A stretch of 63,029 bases of DNA from Pseudomonadota bacterium (GTDB taxonomy: Bacteria; Myxococcota_A; UBA796; GCA-2862545), in contig PKDJ01000185.1 in assembly GCA_002862545.1 (NCBI GenBank), forward strand, positions 1 through 63,029, in the 5' to 3' direction. Numbering within the stretch: the stretch's first letter is position 1; each line of letters begins with the position of its first letter. The notes under the pieces are model-generated. The model had not been told where the DNA came from. It did not search any database and saw only the letters and a program-made list of their open reading frames with translations. Shown piece by piece: positions 9,150 through 17,733 of this stretch. A program made the position numbers and the translations under genes.

Positions 9150-10388
9150 ATGCAGCAGCGCGCCGCCATGGGCACATCTCCGGGCGTCCTTCCGGCTCCT
9201 CCTCCCCGCGACGGGTGGCGGGCCGACGCAGCGGTCGTCGTCGAGGAGACGGGGTTCGGAGCAGTGGTCCGACCACGGGGTGTGGCCTCCAGCGACGTGC
9301 TGCGGGCCTACCTGAGTCGTCATCGTCGTGCCGTCCTGCAGGTGCTGCATCGCGCCGCGGGCTGCGTGGGCGGCGCCGTCGTCCTGCGAGGCTGGCAGCT
9401 CGACACGAGCGAGGCGGCTGAGTCCATCGTGCACGACGTGCTCGGGATCACCCCGCTCACGCCGTTCGGGGAGACCCTGCGGTCGTTCGCGGCGTTCAAC
9501 GAGCGGGCGTCTCGACTCGGCGTCTCGCCGGACGGGGTCATCCAGCGCGAGCGCTCCCGAACCGTCCCCCGGGCCAAGGTGGGTCGGATGCAGCCGCCCC
9601 ACACCGAGTTCGGGCTCGGACCCCACCGTCCTCGGGTGGGCGCCTTCTACTGCGAGGCCGCTCCGTCCGAGCGCTCGCAGGGGAGCACCGCGCTGTGCGA
9701 CCTGGCGTCCACGCTGGAGGGCCTGCGGCCGAGCGACCGCGAGCGGCTCGCGCGCCACGGCTGGTGGAACCCCCGCACGCGGGTCGTGCAGCCATGGATC
9801 GTCGTGCACCCCGAGAGCGGCCAGCAGGTCCTCGGCCAGCTGTACTGCCTCACCGATCGACTCTCCCGCCAGGCGCTGCGGGCCTACCAGGCGGTCCGAT
9901 CGCGTCGCGGAGAGGCCTACCCGGAGGTCGTGGCGATGGACGACGCCGGCAACGACCAGGGCATGGACTACGGCTTCGAGCTGCTCGGGGAGCGGTCGCG
10001 TCCGCTCGCCCTCGACGAAGCGGCGACCCAGCGCCTGCTCCAGTCTGCCTTCGCGCACACCGCGTTCTTCCGCTGGCAGACCCAGGACCTGCTCCTGTTC
10101 GACAACCTGCTGTTCGCGCACTGGCGCATGCCTGGCGGCACCGATCGGCGTCTGCACGCGTTCTTCGGTGATCCGATCGACACGCGCACGCTGTGTCCAG
10201 ACGATGCTCCGGCATGTGTCTTGCGGGATGTCCAGGCGCCCTGCCGGGGAGGCAACCAGCTGGTGCTCGACACCCTGGGGCTCGGGGGACGTCACTGGTC
10301 GCTCACCTGGCTGGCCTGGATGCCGGACTGGATGTTTGCCTGGCTGGGGCGGCAGACCTGGGGCCACCGGGCGAGCGGCGACGGGTGA
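9150..10388 (+). CDS. TauD/TfdA-like Fe(II)/2-oxoglutarate dioxygenase
   Basis: Likely non-haem iron oxygenase of 412 residues. The facial triad is visible as PHTEFG with H151 and E153, and a distal His in DNLLFAHWR (H324). The N-terminal half contains the VVLRGWQLD strand typical of clavaminate-synthase/TauD proteins. HxE rather than HxD is a known variant. The start is uncertain: the frame is open well upstream, ATG 9150 and ATG 9168 are candidates, and neither has a strong ribosome site at ideal spacing. It sits 139 bases after the PEP-utiliser on the same strand, so the two may act in one pathway. The substrate is unknown. Confidence 0.75.
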   Translation: MQQRAAMGTSPGVLPAPPPRDGWRADAAVVVEETGFGAVVRPRGVASSDVLRAYLSRHRRAVLQVLHRAAGCVGGAVVLRGWQLDTSEAAESIVHDVLGITPLTPFGETLRSFAAFNERASRLGVSPDGVIQRERSRTVPRAKVGRMQPPHTEFGLGPHRPRVGAFYCEAAPSERSQGSTALCDLASTLEGLRPSDRERLARHGWWNPRTRVVQPWIVVHPESGQQVLGQLYCLTDRLSRQALRAYQAVRSRRGEAYPEVVAMDDAGNDQGMDYGFELLGERSRPLALDEAATQRLLQSAFAHTAFFRWQTQDLLLFDNLLFAHWRMPGGTDRRLHAFFGDPIDTRTLCPDDAPACVLRDVQAPCRGGNQLVLDTLGLGGRHWSLTWLAWMPDWMFAWLGRQTWGHRASGDG

Positions 10389-10460
10389 GCGGTGGGCCCG
10401 GGGCTGGCGTCGAAGGCCCTGGACGCCATACGGGTTCGTCCCCCCACCCTGGAGACTCGG

Positions 10461-11492
10461 ATGTCTGCTCTCCTGCTGCTCCTTGCCTGTGGCGAGCCGA
10501 AGTCGCTCGACACCGCCAGTGCGACCACCGACACGACGGAGTCTTCGTCGGCCAGCACGACGCTGCCGAACACCGCGACGACGTCGACCACCGAGACGCC
10601 GACGACCTCGACCACCTCGTCGACGTCGACCAGTGGGACGCCGACGACCTCGACCACAGGGTCGACCTCGACGACGACGGAGGTCGACGTGCTGGAGCCC
10701 GGCATCACGACCTGGATCTTCGAGCAGGAGATCGACGGCGTCTGGGTCGACCGCCCGGTGCACGTCCAGGCGCCGGTGACGCTGGACCCAGGTGCCCGCT
10801 ACCCGGTCCTGTTCTCGTTCCACGGCAACGGCGGCCGCGCGACGCCGTTCCTGTCCAGCCTCGAGGCCTACGTCAACGACGGACGCTTCGTCGGGGTGTA
10901 CCCGCAGGGACACCTCGAGTCCTGGAACACGGGGCAGGTCGACCTCACCGCCGACGATGTCGCCTTCATGGAGCAGATCCTCGAGCGCCTGTCCGCCATG
11001 GAGCAGCTGGACCTCGACCGGCTCTACGCCCAGGGGTTCTCCAACGGTGCGGGCATGTCCCACCTCGTGGGGATGCGCTCGCTCGGATTCCGGGCCATCG
11101 CGCCCCAGGCCACAGCCCTTCACGTCGGTGATCTGCCGACGGCCGACACGGCGCCCCTCGCGGTGATTCAGCTCCACGGCGTCGAGGATCCGATCTGCCC
11201 CTACGACGGCGGACGCGGTGCGGGCGGTCTCGACTTTCTCCCCGCCGAGGAGAGCGCCGCGACCTGGGCCGCACACAACGGCTGTGACCCCGTCGCGGAC
11301 GAGGTCCGCACGGCCGAGGGCAACCTGAGGATCGCCTACACCGGCTGCCCCGCAGGCGCCGAGGTCGTTCACTACCGGCTCGAGAACTGCGGCGCCGAGG
11401 GACCACCGGCCCCGTGCATGCACGGCTGGCCGGACACGATCGAGGGCGGCGTCCAGGAGCTGATCCTCGAGTTCTTCGAGAGCCAGGGCTGA
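10461..11492 (+). CDS. Lipoprotein esterase, PHB-depolymerase/feruloyl-esterase-like
   Basis: A 343-residue alpha/beta hydrolase anchored as a lipoprotein. The signal MSALLLLLAC is only ten residues and lacks positive charge; GGAG lies at a normal distance before ATG 10461. A Thr/Ser-rich linker (about 20-75) precedes the hydrolase domain. Visible motifs are the oxyanion strand PVLFSFHGNGG, the nucleophile elbow GFSNGAG (GxSxG), and candidate acid and base residues in GVEDPICPYDGG and CMHGWPD. Polyhydroxybutyrate depolymerases and LpqC-type esterases have this layout. It probably acts on the cell surface against an ester polymer or plant-type ester. Convergent with the next gene. Confidence 0.82.
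   Translation: MSALLLLLACGEPKSLDTASATTDTTESSSASTTLPNTATTSTTETPTTSTTSSTSTSGTPTTSTTGSTSTTTEVDVLEPGITTWIFEQEIDGVWVDRPVHVQAPVTLDPGARYPVLFSFHGNGGRATPFLSSLEAYVNDGRFVGVYPQGHLESWNTGQVDLTADDVAFMEQILERLSAMEQLDLDRLYAQGFSNGAGMSHLVGMRSLGFRAIAPQATALHVGDLPTADTAPLAVIQLHGVEDPICPYDGGRGAGGLDFLPAEESAATWAAHNGCDPVADEVRTAEGNLRIAYTGCPAGAEVVHYRLENCGAEGPPAPCMHGWPDTIEGGVQELILEFFESQG
10550..10690 (+). repeat. Low-complexity GAC/ACC/TCG tract coding a Thr/Ser linker
   Basis: Imperfect repeats of ACGTCGACC, ACGCCGACGACC and ACCTCGACC encode the Thr/Ser-rich spacer of the esterase lipoprotein. Such tracts change length readily by slippage and are often O-glycosylated in other bacteria; neither is shown here. Confidence 0.6.
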
Positions 11493-11531
11493 GCCCGTCG
11501 GGTCGACCGACCAGGGCGAGCCGGGGCGCGG

Positions 11532-12728
11532 CTACTCAGGCTCGATGGTCACGTGGCCGTGATCGCGGTCCGCGGCCACTCCGGCCGAGGGGGCCGCTCC
11601 GGTGTTGAGCGAGCCCCCGCCTCCTGCGAGGCGTCCGCCGTCACCGCCCGAGTAGCCGCCGCCGCCGCCGCCGCCACAGCTCCCGTCTCCGGAGCCCCCA
11701 CCGCCGAAGCCCCCCTGGGTTCCGGGGCCTCCACCTCCGGTGAAGCTCGGCCAGCCCTCGGCGACCTCGGTTCCCCAGGGCGTGTCGAGGGCGCCGGTGC
11801 CGTCATAGCCGGCGCCGGCGCTGCCCCAGGACGCGCCCGAGACGATGCCGCCCAGCGCCAGATCGCTCAGCTTCGGGAGGCAGTCCCAGCTTGCGAGACT
11901 GGATGACCCCGTGCCCGCATACTCGTCGAGGTGGGCATCGCAGCCGTCGTGGTCGACATCCTGGCGCGTGCCGGCACCACCGCCTGCGACCAGCAGTGGC
12001 CGCCCAGCGGCGATCACGAAGGAGCCTCCGCCCCCAGAGCCGTTGCAGCCGTCCGAGGCGCCCATCTGACCGACGACGATCTCCAGCTCGTCGTCCTCGC
12101 GGAGCTCGAAGACGCCCGAGATCTCAGCACCGCGCCCCCCGGAGAACGAGGCATCGGCGGACTCTCCAGCGGCGCCGACCGCGGTGATCCGGTATCGCCC
12201 CGTCCGCGGCGCCCGCCAGGCCTGGACGCCCGCGCTGACGGTGACGGTCCCCTCGAGCGCAGTGCCCGCGTAGGCGGCGTCGCAGGCGGGCTGATCGGGA
12301 CCGAAGCGACCCGTGGCGCCGCAGGGGGTGAAGGTGGCCGGCACGCCTGCTCCGGGGACCGTGAGATCACCCAGCGACAGCGTGGGAGAGAGCTCGCAGG
12401 TCGACTCGTCCAGGAACTGGGCCGTGGCGCCGCAGAGGCCGAGGGGGAGGGTGGGCGTCAGGCGGACCTGCCCGTCGTCGTTCGCTCGCACGCGGGGTCC
12501 GGTGACGAGCCCCCGAAGGCCGGTGACGGTGTCGGCGCAGGGGCCCAGTGCGACGTGGTCGGCGCCGGTCCCGAGGTAGGAGAAGAAGACCTGCACCCCG
12601 CCTCGTGGCGTGAGGTCGCTGACCTCGAGGACCACTCGTCCAGGGCAGGCACCCTCGGCCTCGAGGGCCGGCACGGCGAGGGCCGTGCTCGGGGCTCCCA
12701 GGGTGAGGGCAGTGAGCAATGCGCGCAT
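11532..12728 (-). CDS. Secreted CPG-module protein with glycine-rich (ALK-like) domain
   Basis: A 398-residue exported protein. ATG 12728 is preceded by AGGAG and starts a signal peptide (MRALLTALTLGAPSTALA). Residues about 22-120 form the recurrent Cys module: GACPG, LTPRGG, LGPCA, then CGATAQFLDESTCELS. After CGATGRFGP, residues about 150-398 match the glycine-rich domain best known from ALK/LTK-type receptors. It includes YRITAVGAAG, GARGAEI-like turns, LEIVVGQMG, GGGGSFV and long Gly runs. The gene at 31749-32912 has the same two-domain order and is a paralogue. Function is unknown; surface adhesion or matrix is plausible. Confidence 0.85.
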   Translation of the reverse strand: MRALLTALTLGAPSTALAVPALEAEGACPGRVVLEVSDLTPRGGVQVFFSYLGTGADHVALGPCADTVTGLRGLVTGPRVRANDDGQVRLTPTLPLGLCGATAQFLDESTCELSPTLSLGDLTVPGAGVPATFTPCGATGRFGPDQPACDAAYAGTALEGTVTVSAGVQAWRAPRTGRYRITAVGAAGESADASFSGGRGAEISGVFELREDDELEIVVGQMGASDGCNGSGGGGSFVIAAGRPLLVAGGGAGTRQDVDHDGCDAHLDEYAGTGSSSLASWDCLPKLSDLALGGIVSGASWGSAGAGYDGTGALDTPWGTEVAEGWPSFTGGGGPGTQGGFGGGGSGDGSCGGGGGGGYSGGDGGRLAGGGGSLNTGAAPSAGVAADRDHGHVTIEPE

Positions 12729-12876
12729 GGTCGCTCCTAGTGCTGGGGCCAGGGTACCATCCCCACACCCACAGACAGGGTCGGGGGGCGCCGCGCGTCC
12801 GGGTGTGGTCACAGTCGGAAGAGCGCAGCCGACAGAGCGCGCCGAGGGCGTCCGAGCTGTCGGCTGTGAGGCGTCC

Positions 12877-14022
12877 TCACGTGCTCATGCAGAAGGTGAG
12901 CTGGTTCGCGTCCAGGTTGAGCGCGTCGGTGCAGCCGGCACCGCCTGGGACTGGACCCTCGGAGAACGGGCCAGCGCTGTTGCAGTTGGCGTTCATGCCG
13001 TAGTCCTGGCGCTCACTGTCCTGGTCACGGTGCCAGATGCAGCAGTTGGACGAGACTCGGTTCTTGTAGTTCTTGCCCACGAAGGCATCGGCAGGCATGC
13101 GGCCGAAGTCAGACTGCGGAGCGAGCGTGTAGCCAGGATCACAGGCGCCGCCGGAGCCGTCGATGTAGTAGCAGACACCGTCCAGCTCGACCTCGGTGGC
13201 CTCGTCGCAGTCCCCGCCCTCACAGTCGTCGGGCACGCCGTCGCCGTTCGAGTCCACCAAGTCGTCGCCGCCGGGGCAGACATCGAGGGTGTCGCACACG
13301 CCGTCACCGTCTGAGTCGACGCCGTCGACGCCACCCGGGCACGTGTCGAGCTCGTCGCAGATGCCGTCACCGTCGGTGTCCACCTCGGACGCGCCGATGC
13401 AGACGTCGAGCGTGTCGCACACGCCGTCATCGTCCGCGTCGAACTCGTCGGGGCCGCCGGGGCAGGTGTCGATGTCGTCGCAGATGCCGTCGCCGTCGGT
13501 GTCGACCTCGGCCGCGCCGGTGCACACGTCGAACTCGTCGCAGATGCCGTCGCTGTCAGCGTCGGCGTCGGCGCAGAAGTCCACACAGACCACGTCGGAG
13601 AGGGCGCTGTAGATGCCGGCGATGCCCCGCATGATCACGGCCTGGTAGCAGGAAGAGGCTCCTGCGAAGGGCGGTGCCGTCTCCTCGAAGAGCACGCGGC
13701 CCTCGCCGTCGGTGACGGCAGCGCCAGCGAACCCGAGCGGCCGAGAGAGCTCGATGCAGTAGCCACCCAGCTGGGATGGGCAGGGGCCCTCGCCGGGGCT
13801 GGCGGCGTTGAGGAGGAACACGCGCTCCTCGGGCTCGGCACCCGTCACTGCGAGCTCGAACCCGCTCCGAACGGTGGCAAACTCGGGGCCCGTGAGGGCC
13901 ACGTAGGTGGGGGGTGCCTCGGGCACTAGGTCAGCGTCCTCCGCCAGCGAGAACGTCTCGGACGGGGACAGGTCGTGGCCGGTCGTACAGCCGGCGAGGG
14001 CGAGGACGAGAATCGCGCGCAT
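12877..14022 (-). CDS. Lipoprotein with Ig-like Cys domain and thrombospondin type 3 repeats
   Basis: A 381-residue lipoprotein. ATG 14022 has GGAGG upstream and gives MRAILVLALAGC, a clear lipobox. Residues about 45-165 form a domain with GEGPCPSQLGGYC and SSCYQAVIMRG, shared with the genes at 17734-18903 and (in part) 62034. Next come calcium-binding type 3 repeats of the form DxDGDGxCDxxDxC, including an exact 41-residue tandem duplication. The Cys-rich C-terminal domain (about 285-381) contains CCIWHRDQDSER. Likely a rigid calcium-stabilised stalk presenting the C-terminal domain. No enzymatic motif is seen. Confidence 0.85.
   Translation of the reverse strand: MRAILVLALAGCTTGHDLSPSETFSLAEDADLVPEAPPTYVALTGPEFATVRSGFELAVTGAEPEERVFLLNAASPGEGPCPSQLGGYCIELSRPLGFAGAAVTDGEGRVLFEETAPPFAGASSCYQAVIMRGIAGIYSALSDVVCVDFCADADADSDGICDEFDVCTGAAEVDTDGDGICDDIDTCPGGPDEFDADDDGVCDTLDVCIGASEVDTDGDGICDELDTCPGGVDGVDSDGDGVCDTLDVCPGGDDLVDSNGDGVPDDCEGGDCDEATEVELDGVCYYIDGSGGACDPGYTLAPQSDFGRMPADAFVGKNYKNRVSSNCCIWHRDQDSERQDYGMNANCNSAGPFSEGPVPGGAGCTDALNLDANQLTFCMST
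13270..13515 (-). repeat. Two head-to-tail 123-bp repeats inside the calcium-repeat gene
   Basis: Copies at 13393-13515 and 13270-13392 each encode 41 residues. They begin AAEVDTDGDGICD and ASEVDTDGDGICD and end DTLDVCIG and DTLDVCPG. Equal length and in-frame junctions indicate duplication by unequal recombination or slippage. Confidence 0.8.
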
Positions 14023-14311
14023 GTGGGCCTCCAGAATGTCCGGCAACGCTACCAGAGGTCGGACGCCCTCGCGTGTCGGTGGCGTGTCGCGACGCATTGT
14101 CGGCATTATCGGTGAGGTTCGCGGGGGAGTGGGGGAGGGTGCTTCTGGGCCCGACGGTCCGTCGCGCGGAGGATGCTGTGGTCCATCCAGCTGGGCCTCG
14201 TTACCCTCCGGTCTGTCGTCTACGGGGAAGTTCGCGGAAGATCATCGCCAGGGCGCTCGCCGTCCATTAGTGGCCGCGCCTCGAACAGACCAGCACGCGA
14301 GAGGTCTCACC

Positions 14312-14995
14312 ATGCGAAGCACCATTCACCTGTTGTCTCTGCTGGCGGTCACCGCCTGCACTCCCAACGCCATCAAGGGCGAGATCGAGGGTGAGAAGCC
14401 ACAGCTCGTCGATGCGATCTTCATCGACCGCGACGATGTCTACGGCGAGGGCGACGGCATCATCCAGATCTACATGACCAGCTACCCCGACGCCTGCGAG
14501 ACCCTCACCGGCTACCTCGAGGATCTGGAGGACGAGGACGATCCCGATGGCGCGGCCGATTCCTTCCGCGAGCGCTTCCCGGAGGAGATGTGGCTGGTGG
14601 AGCTCGGCCTGCGTGTCGACGACCCGGATGCTGACCTGAAGGACACCGAGCTCGACGGCGTGGACTGGGACGAGTGGCTGGAGGAGGAGGACGAGGCCTA
14701 CGGTGTCGTCCTTCAGTACACGGACCACCTCGACGAGGACTGCTTCGCAGGCGGTGAGTGCGACGCCGTCGAGACCTGGGTGACGGATGGCGGAGAGATG
14801 GTCATCAAGCGCCACGAGCCGGGCGAGCGTCTGATCGGCGAGTTCGAGACCACGCTGGTCGAGGGCGAGGGCGACGAGGAGGGCGAGATCACCATCCTCT
14901 TCGACGCGGTGCAGTGTGAAGATCTCGAGGACCTCATCCTCGGTGAGAGCGAAGCGAGCACGCCGACCACGGCCGGGCCGGTCACCACCGACTAG
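14312..14995 (+). CDS. Highly acidic lipoprotein, unknown function
   Basis: A 227-residue lipoprotein. ATG 14312 starts MRSTIHLLSLLAVTAC with a lipobox, and GAGAGG lies upstream. The mature protein is strongly acidic (for example EDLEDEDDPDGA and WLEEEDEAYG) and contains four Cys that could form two disulfides (about 62, 146, 152, 203). It ends in a Thr-rich tail. No known family is recognised. The two neighbours on either side are on the opposite strand, so it is probably transcribed alone. Extreme acidity may mean metal binding or simply surface hydration. Confidence 0.75.
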   Translation: MRSTIHLLSLLAVTACTPNAIKGEIEGEKPQLVDAIFIDRDDVYGEGDGIIQIYMTSYPDACETLTGYLEDLEDEDDPDGAADSFRERFPEEMWLVELGLRVDDPDADLKDTELDGVDWDEWLEEEDEAYGVVLQYTDHLDEDCFAGGECDAVETWVTDGGEMVIKRHEPGERLIGEFETTLVEGEGDEEGEITILFDAVQCEDLEDLILGESEASTPTTAGPVTTD

Positions 14996-15104
14996 CCCCG
15001 CTCTTGGGGGCTCCGGCGCTGTTCTTCTTCGTGGCGTCGCGGCGAGCTGAGCAGCTGGCCTGGTGGCTCAGGAGTGCGCCACCAGGCCGGCCTTAGGGCC
15101 GCAC

Positions 15105-15929
15105 TCAGTAGCAGAAGCGGAAGTCGTCGATCAGAACCGAGTCGGGGGTCGCGTCCCCACCGGAGAAGCCGTAGACCCGCAAGCGGCTGACAGACTTGGA
15201 GGGATCGAGGAACGGCAGGATGTCGGCCGTGACCCACTCGCCAGCTGGCGCGAAGCCATCCGAGAAGAACAGGTACGAGTCGCTGCTGCCGTCGCTGTAG
15301 TCCCACTGGACGGAGCTGATGGCACCTGAGTCCTCGCTCTTCCACTGCCACGAGGCGCTGCTGAGGGAGGACACGGGCGTCAGGGACGGGAACGACTCGA
15401 CGTAGCTGCCGCCGGACGTGAGGTCCATGCTGTAGCTGCCGGCTGCGACGTCTCGGTCGGTCCACTCCTCGCCAAATCCAGAGACGTTCCAGTCCGTCAG
15501 ACCATCCTCGAAGCTCGGGTTGGCCATGGCGTTGAGTCCGGGGCAGCCGCCGGCGTCAACCGGGGCGCCGGTGGCCGGGACGGCGTCCGACAGGGTGCAC
15601 GTCGCGAGATCGAGGACCTGGAAGTACCGAGAGCAGACGCCCGCAGGTGCACTCGGCGAGAGGGAGAGACTTCCTGCGCCGTCGGCACCCGCACTGAACA
15701 CGTGGGAGACATCGGACAGGCCGGTTGCAACACCTGCGCAGGGGCCACCGGGGAGAGCCCACAAGCCCTCACCCGGGCCGATCAAGACCCAGACGCTGCC
15801 CTCGGCAGTGGCCTCGGTGATGTCGATGTTCAGCATGCCTGGGCAGGAGCCGCCGATGTCGAGCACGGGCGGTGCGGCCGAGGCGAGGGTGGGTAGCGTC
15901 AGCAAGATGAGTGCAGCGAACGTTCGCAT
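15105..15929 (-). CDS. Secreted CPG-module protein with CBM4/9-like domain
   Basis: A 274-residue exported protein with signal MRTFAALILLTLPTLASA; TTGGAGAG lies before the ATG. Residues about 22-118 are the recurrent module: GSCPG, GGPCAG, then CSRYFQVLDLATCTLS. The second half starts NPSFEDGLTDWNVSG and ends DDFRFCY. This beta-sandwich pattern is known from carbohydrate-binding modules of families 4/9 and related ligand-binding domains. The protein may bind a surface or environmental glycan. No catalytic motif is present. It lies tail to tail with the acidic lipoprotein gene. Confidence 0.8.
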   Translation of the reverse strand: MRTFAALILLTLPTLASAAPPVLDIGGSCPGMLNIDITEATAEGSVWVLIGPGEGLWALPGGPCAGVATGLSDVSHVFSAGADGAGSLSLSPSAPAGVCSRYFQVLDLATCTLSDAVPATGAPVDAGGCPGLNAMANPSFEDGLTDWNVSGFGEEWTDRDVAAGSYSMDLTSGGSYVESFPSLTPVSSLSSASWQWKSEDSGAISSVQWDYSDGSSDSYLFFSDGFAPAGEWVTADILPFLDPSKSVSRLRVYGFSGGDATPDSVLIDDFRFCY

Positions 15930-16154
15930 GGTGGGCTCTCCAAGTGTTGTGCCGCCTAGTTCGCTGGCGAGTACTGCGCTGCGGTGGAGATCTGCCAGCC
16001 GCCCGAGCTGGTGTGAAAAGCGATGGGCTTGACAAAATCACGGTTCGGCGTGGTGGTGCGATGCTGGAGAGGTGGACAGCGGGTGCTCTCACTGCCCGAT
16101 GTTCGAGAGTCGAGCCGAGCCCTGCGAGTGTCGGACGCTCGGAGGGTCGGCTCG

Positions 16155-17558
16155 TCAGTCACAGCTCGCGTCATCAGGCGAGCACGGGACGAGAGCCAGC
16201 AGGAAGGGCCCCTCTCGGGAGGTACCCGCGTCGTCGGTCCACGAATCGAGCGACAGGAACCACGAGCCTGTCTCCAGCGTCGTCTCGATCAGCCGGTGGT
16301 CACGCGCGACGCAGTCCTCAGGCGCGGTCGACGTGAGCAGGTGGACGTCGATGTCGACATCACCGCGGTCCAGCACCTGAATGCGCACGGGGGTCGGCAC
16401 GGAGAGCTCGAGCCGGTACCAGACCTCCGGCCCGGATTCGTCGGCATCGTCGCAGGCTGGGTAGGCGTCGACCGCATCGCTGGAGGCTGTTGACGTGTCG
16501 CCGTCGATCACGAAGGGCAGCGCGTCAATCACGTAGGGATCGTCTGCCGTGCCGCTGCCTGCGGGACGCGCCACGTGGGCGTCCGGCGCGGCCTCTCCTG
16601 CTACGACGAGTTGCCGGGCCCGCTCAAGGGCCTCGAGCGCCAGCAGGTTTCGGACGTTGTAGCCGTGCTCCAGTCCCTCGGCATCGAGTCGGCACGCCCC
16701 GTCGGGGTGAGGCTCCACGTGGATTCCATCCGCCGACAGTCCCTTGTGTGGGAGGGCGTCGAGGGCGAGCCACCAGTCGATCAGGGGGACCTGCTCTCGC
16801 TGCGCGATGCCCCGGATCACGGCGTTGTACATCGGGACCCAGTGGTCGGCGGACTCGCGGTCTCCGCGGTGGGAGATAGTGGCCAGCAGCGGGATCACGC
16901 CCGCCTCGGTGAGCGTGTCGGCCAGCTCCGAGTAGGCCTCGTAGAAGCCGGGCAGGGCGCTGGCATAGGTCGCCCCCATGCCCATGTCATTGGTGCCGTA
17001 GTGCACGAGGGCGAGCCGAGGTGCGAGGGCGTCGAGTTCCTGCGCCAGCGGCGAGGGGTCGCCGTCCATGACCCAGGCCGCGGTGCGTCCTGCGACGGCG
17101 GCCAGCGAGTCCCGGTCGAAGGGTGTGGTGCCGTCCGCGTTGCCTGTGCGGTAGTGGTCGAGTGTGACCTGCAGGCCTCCGTGTGTCCCCAGCTCGACCG
17201 GGTCCTCTGCAAAGCAGGACAGGCTGCGGTCGCTCGCGAGGCTCGACGCACCGACCTTCGCGAACACGGCGTCATCCAGCGTCGGTCCACGGTCGAGGAT
17301 GTCGTAGAGGCGGTTCGCTACGGCGTCGGTGATCGGGGAGTGGTGTGTGGAGAACGGGTAGAGCGTGGGCCCCTCCGGCACTGGAGCCGTGGACGAGCTT
17401 CCTGTGGTCGGGGGCGAGGGCGTCGTCGGCTCGGAGCTGCTCGTCGAGGTCGAGGGGAGCGTGGCCGTCAGTGTGTCAGGGCCCGCTGCGGGAGCGCGGC
17501 GGAGAGCACCCGTGCTCGGATCGCTGCACGCGAGCAGGGTGAAGAGGATGGTGAGCAT
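16155..17558 (-). CDS. Lipoprotein SGNH/GDSL hydrolase with pre-peptidase C-terminal domain
   Basis: A 467-residue lipoprotein. ATG 17558 (AGAGGGG upstream) gives the very short signal MLTILFTLLAC, then a Ser/Thr/Pro linker. The hydrolase domain (about 60-310) shows block I as AKVGASSLAS, the oxyanion motif HYGTNDMG and the catalytic pair LSADGIHVEPH (D and H). The C-terminal part (about 330-460) resembles PPC domains, with VWYRLELSVPTPVRIQVL and FLSLDSW. Likely a surface esterase or acyl hydrolase. The substrate is unknown. Head to head with the 17734 gene. Confidence 0.82.
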   Translation of the reverse strand: MLTILFTLLACSDPSTGALRRAPAAGPDTLTATLPSTSTSSSEPTTPSPPTTGSSSTAPVPEGPTLYPFSTHHSPITDAVANRLYDILDRGPTLDDAVFAKVGASSLASDRSLSCFAEDPVELGTHGGLQVTLDHYRTGNADGTTPFDRDSLAAVAGRTAAWVMDGDPSPLAQELDALAPRLALVHYGTNDMGMGATYASALPGFYEAYSELADTLTEAGVIPLLATISHRGDRESADHWVPMYNAVIRGIAQREQVPLIDWWLALDALPHKGLSADGIHVEPHPDGACRLDAEGLEHGYNVRNLLALEALERARQLVVAGEAAPDAHVARPAGSGTADDPYVIDALPFVIDGDTSTASSDAVDAYPACDDADESGPEVWYRLELSVPTPVRIQVLDRGDVDIDVHLLTSTAPEDCVARDHRLIETTLETGSWFLSLDSWTDDAGTSREGPFLLALVPCSPDDASCD

Positions 17559-17733
17559 GAGCCCCTCTTTATCGCGCAGCATTCGTGGGAGCTCTGGAGG
17601 CATACAGGAGGGAGCACGCGTGCCTCGAACCGATGCGCGACTGGAGAGGAACACGGCCAAGAAGGGGTCTACGCGTCGAGGCAGCCCGTCTTGGTCGTGC
17701 GTGTGGCATCATCCACGTCACCTTGGAGGGCCC

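Noticed and set aside
6566-9175. An 869-codon minus-strand frame
   Set aside because: Antisense to the PEP-utilising enzyme with its intact motifs; no start signal or domain.
8718-11423. A 901-codon open frame on the minus strand
   Set aside because: It runs antisense to three well-supported plus-strand genes. Long antisense frames are expected in GC-rich DNA, and the sequence is Arg/Gly/His-rich without any domain.
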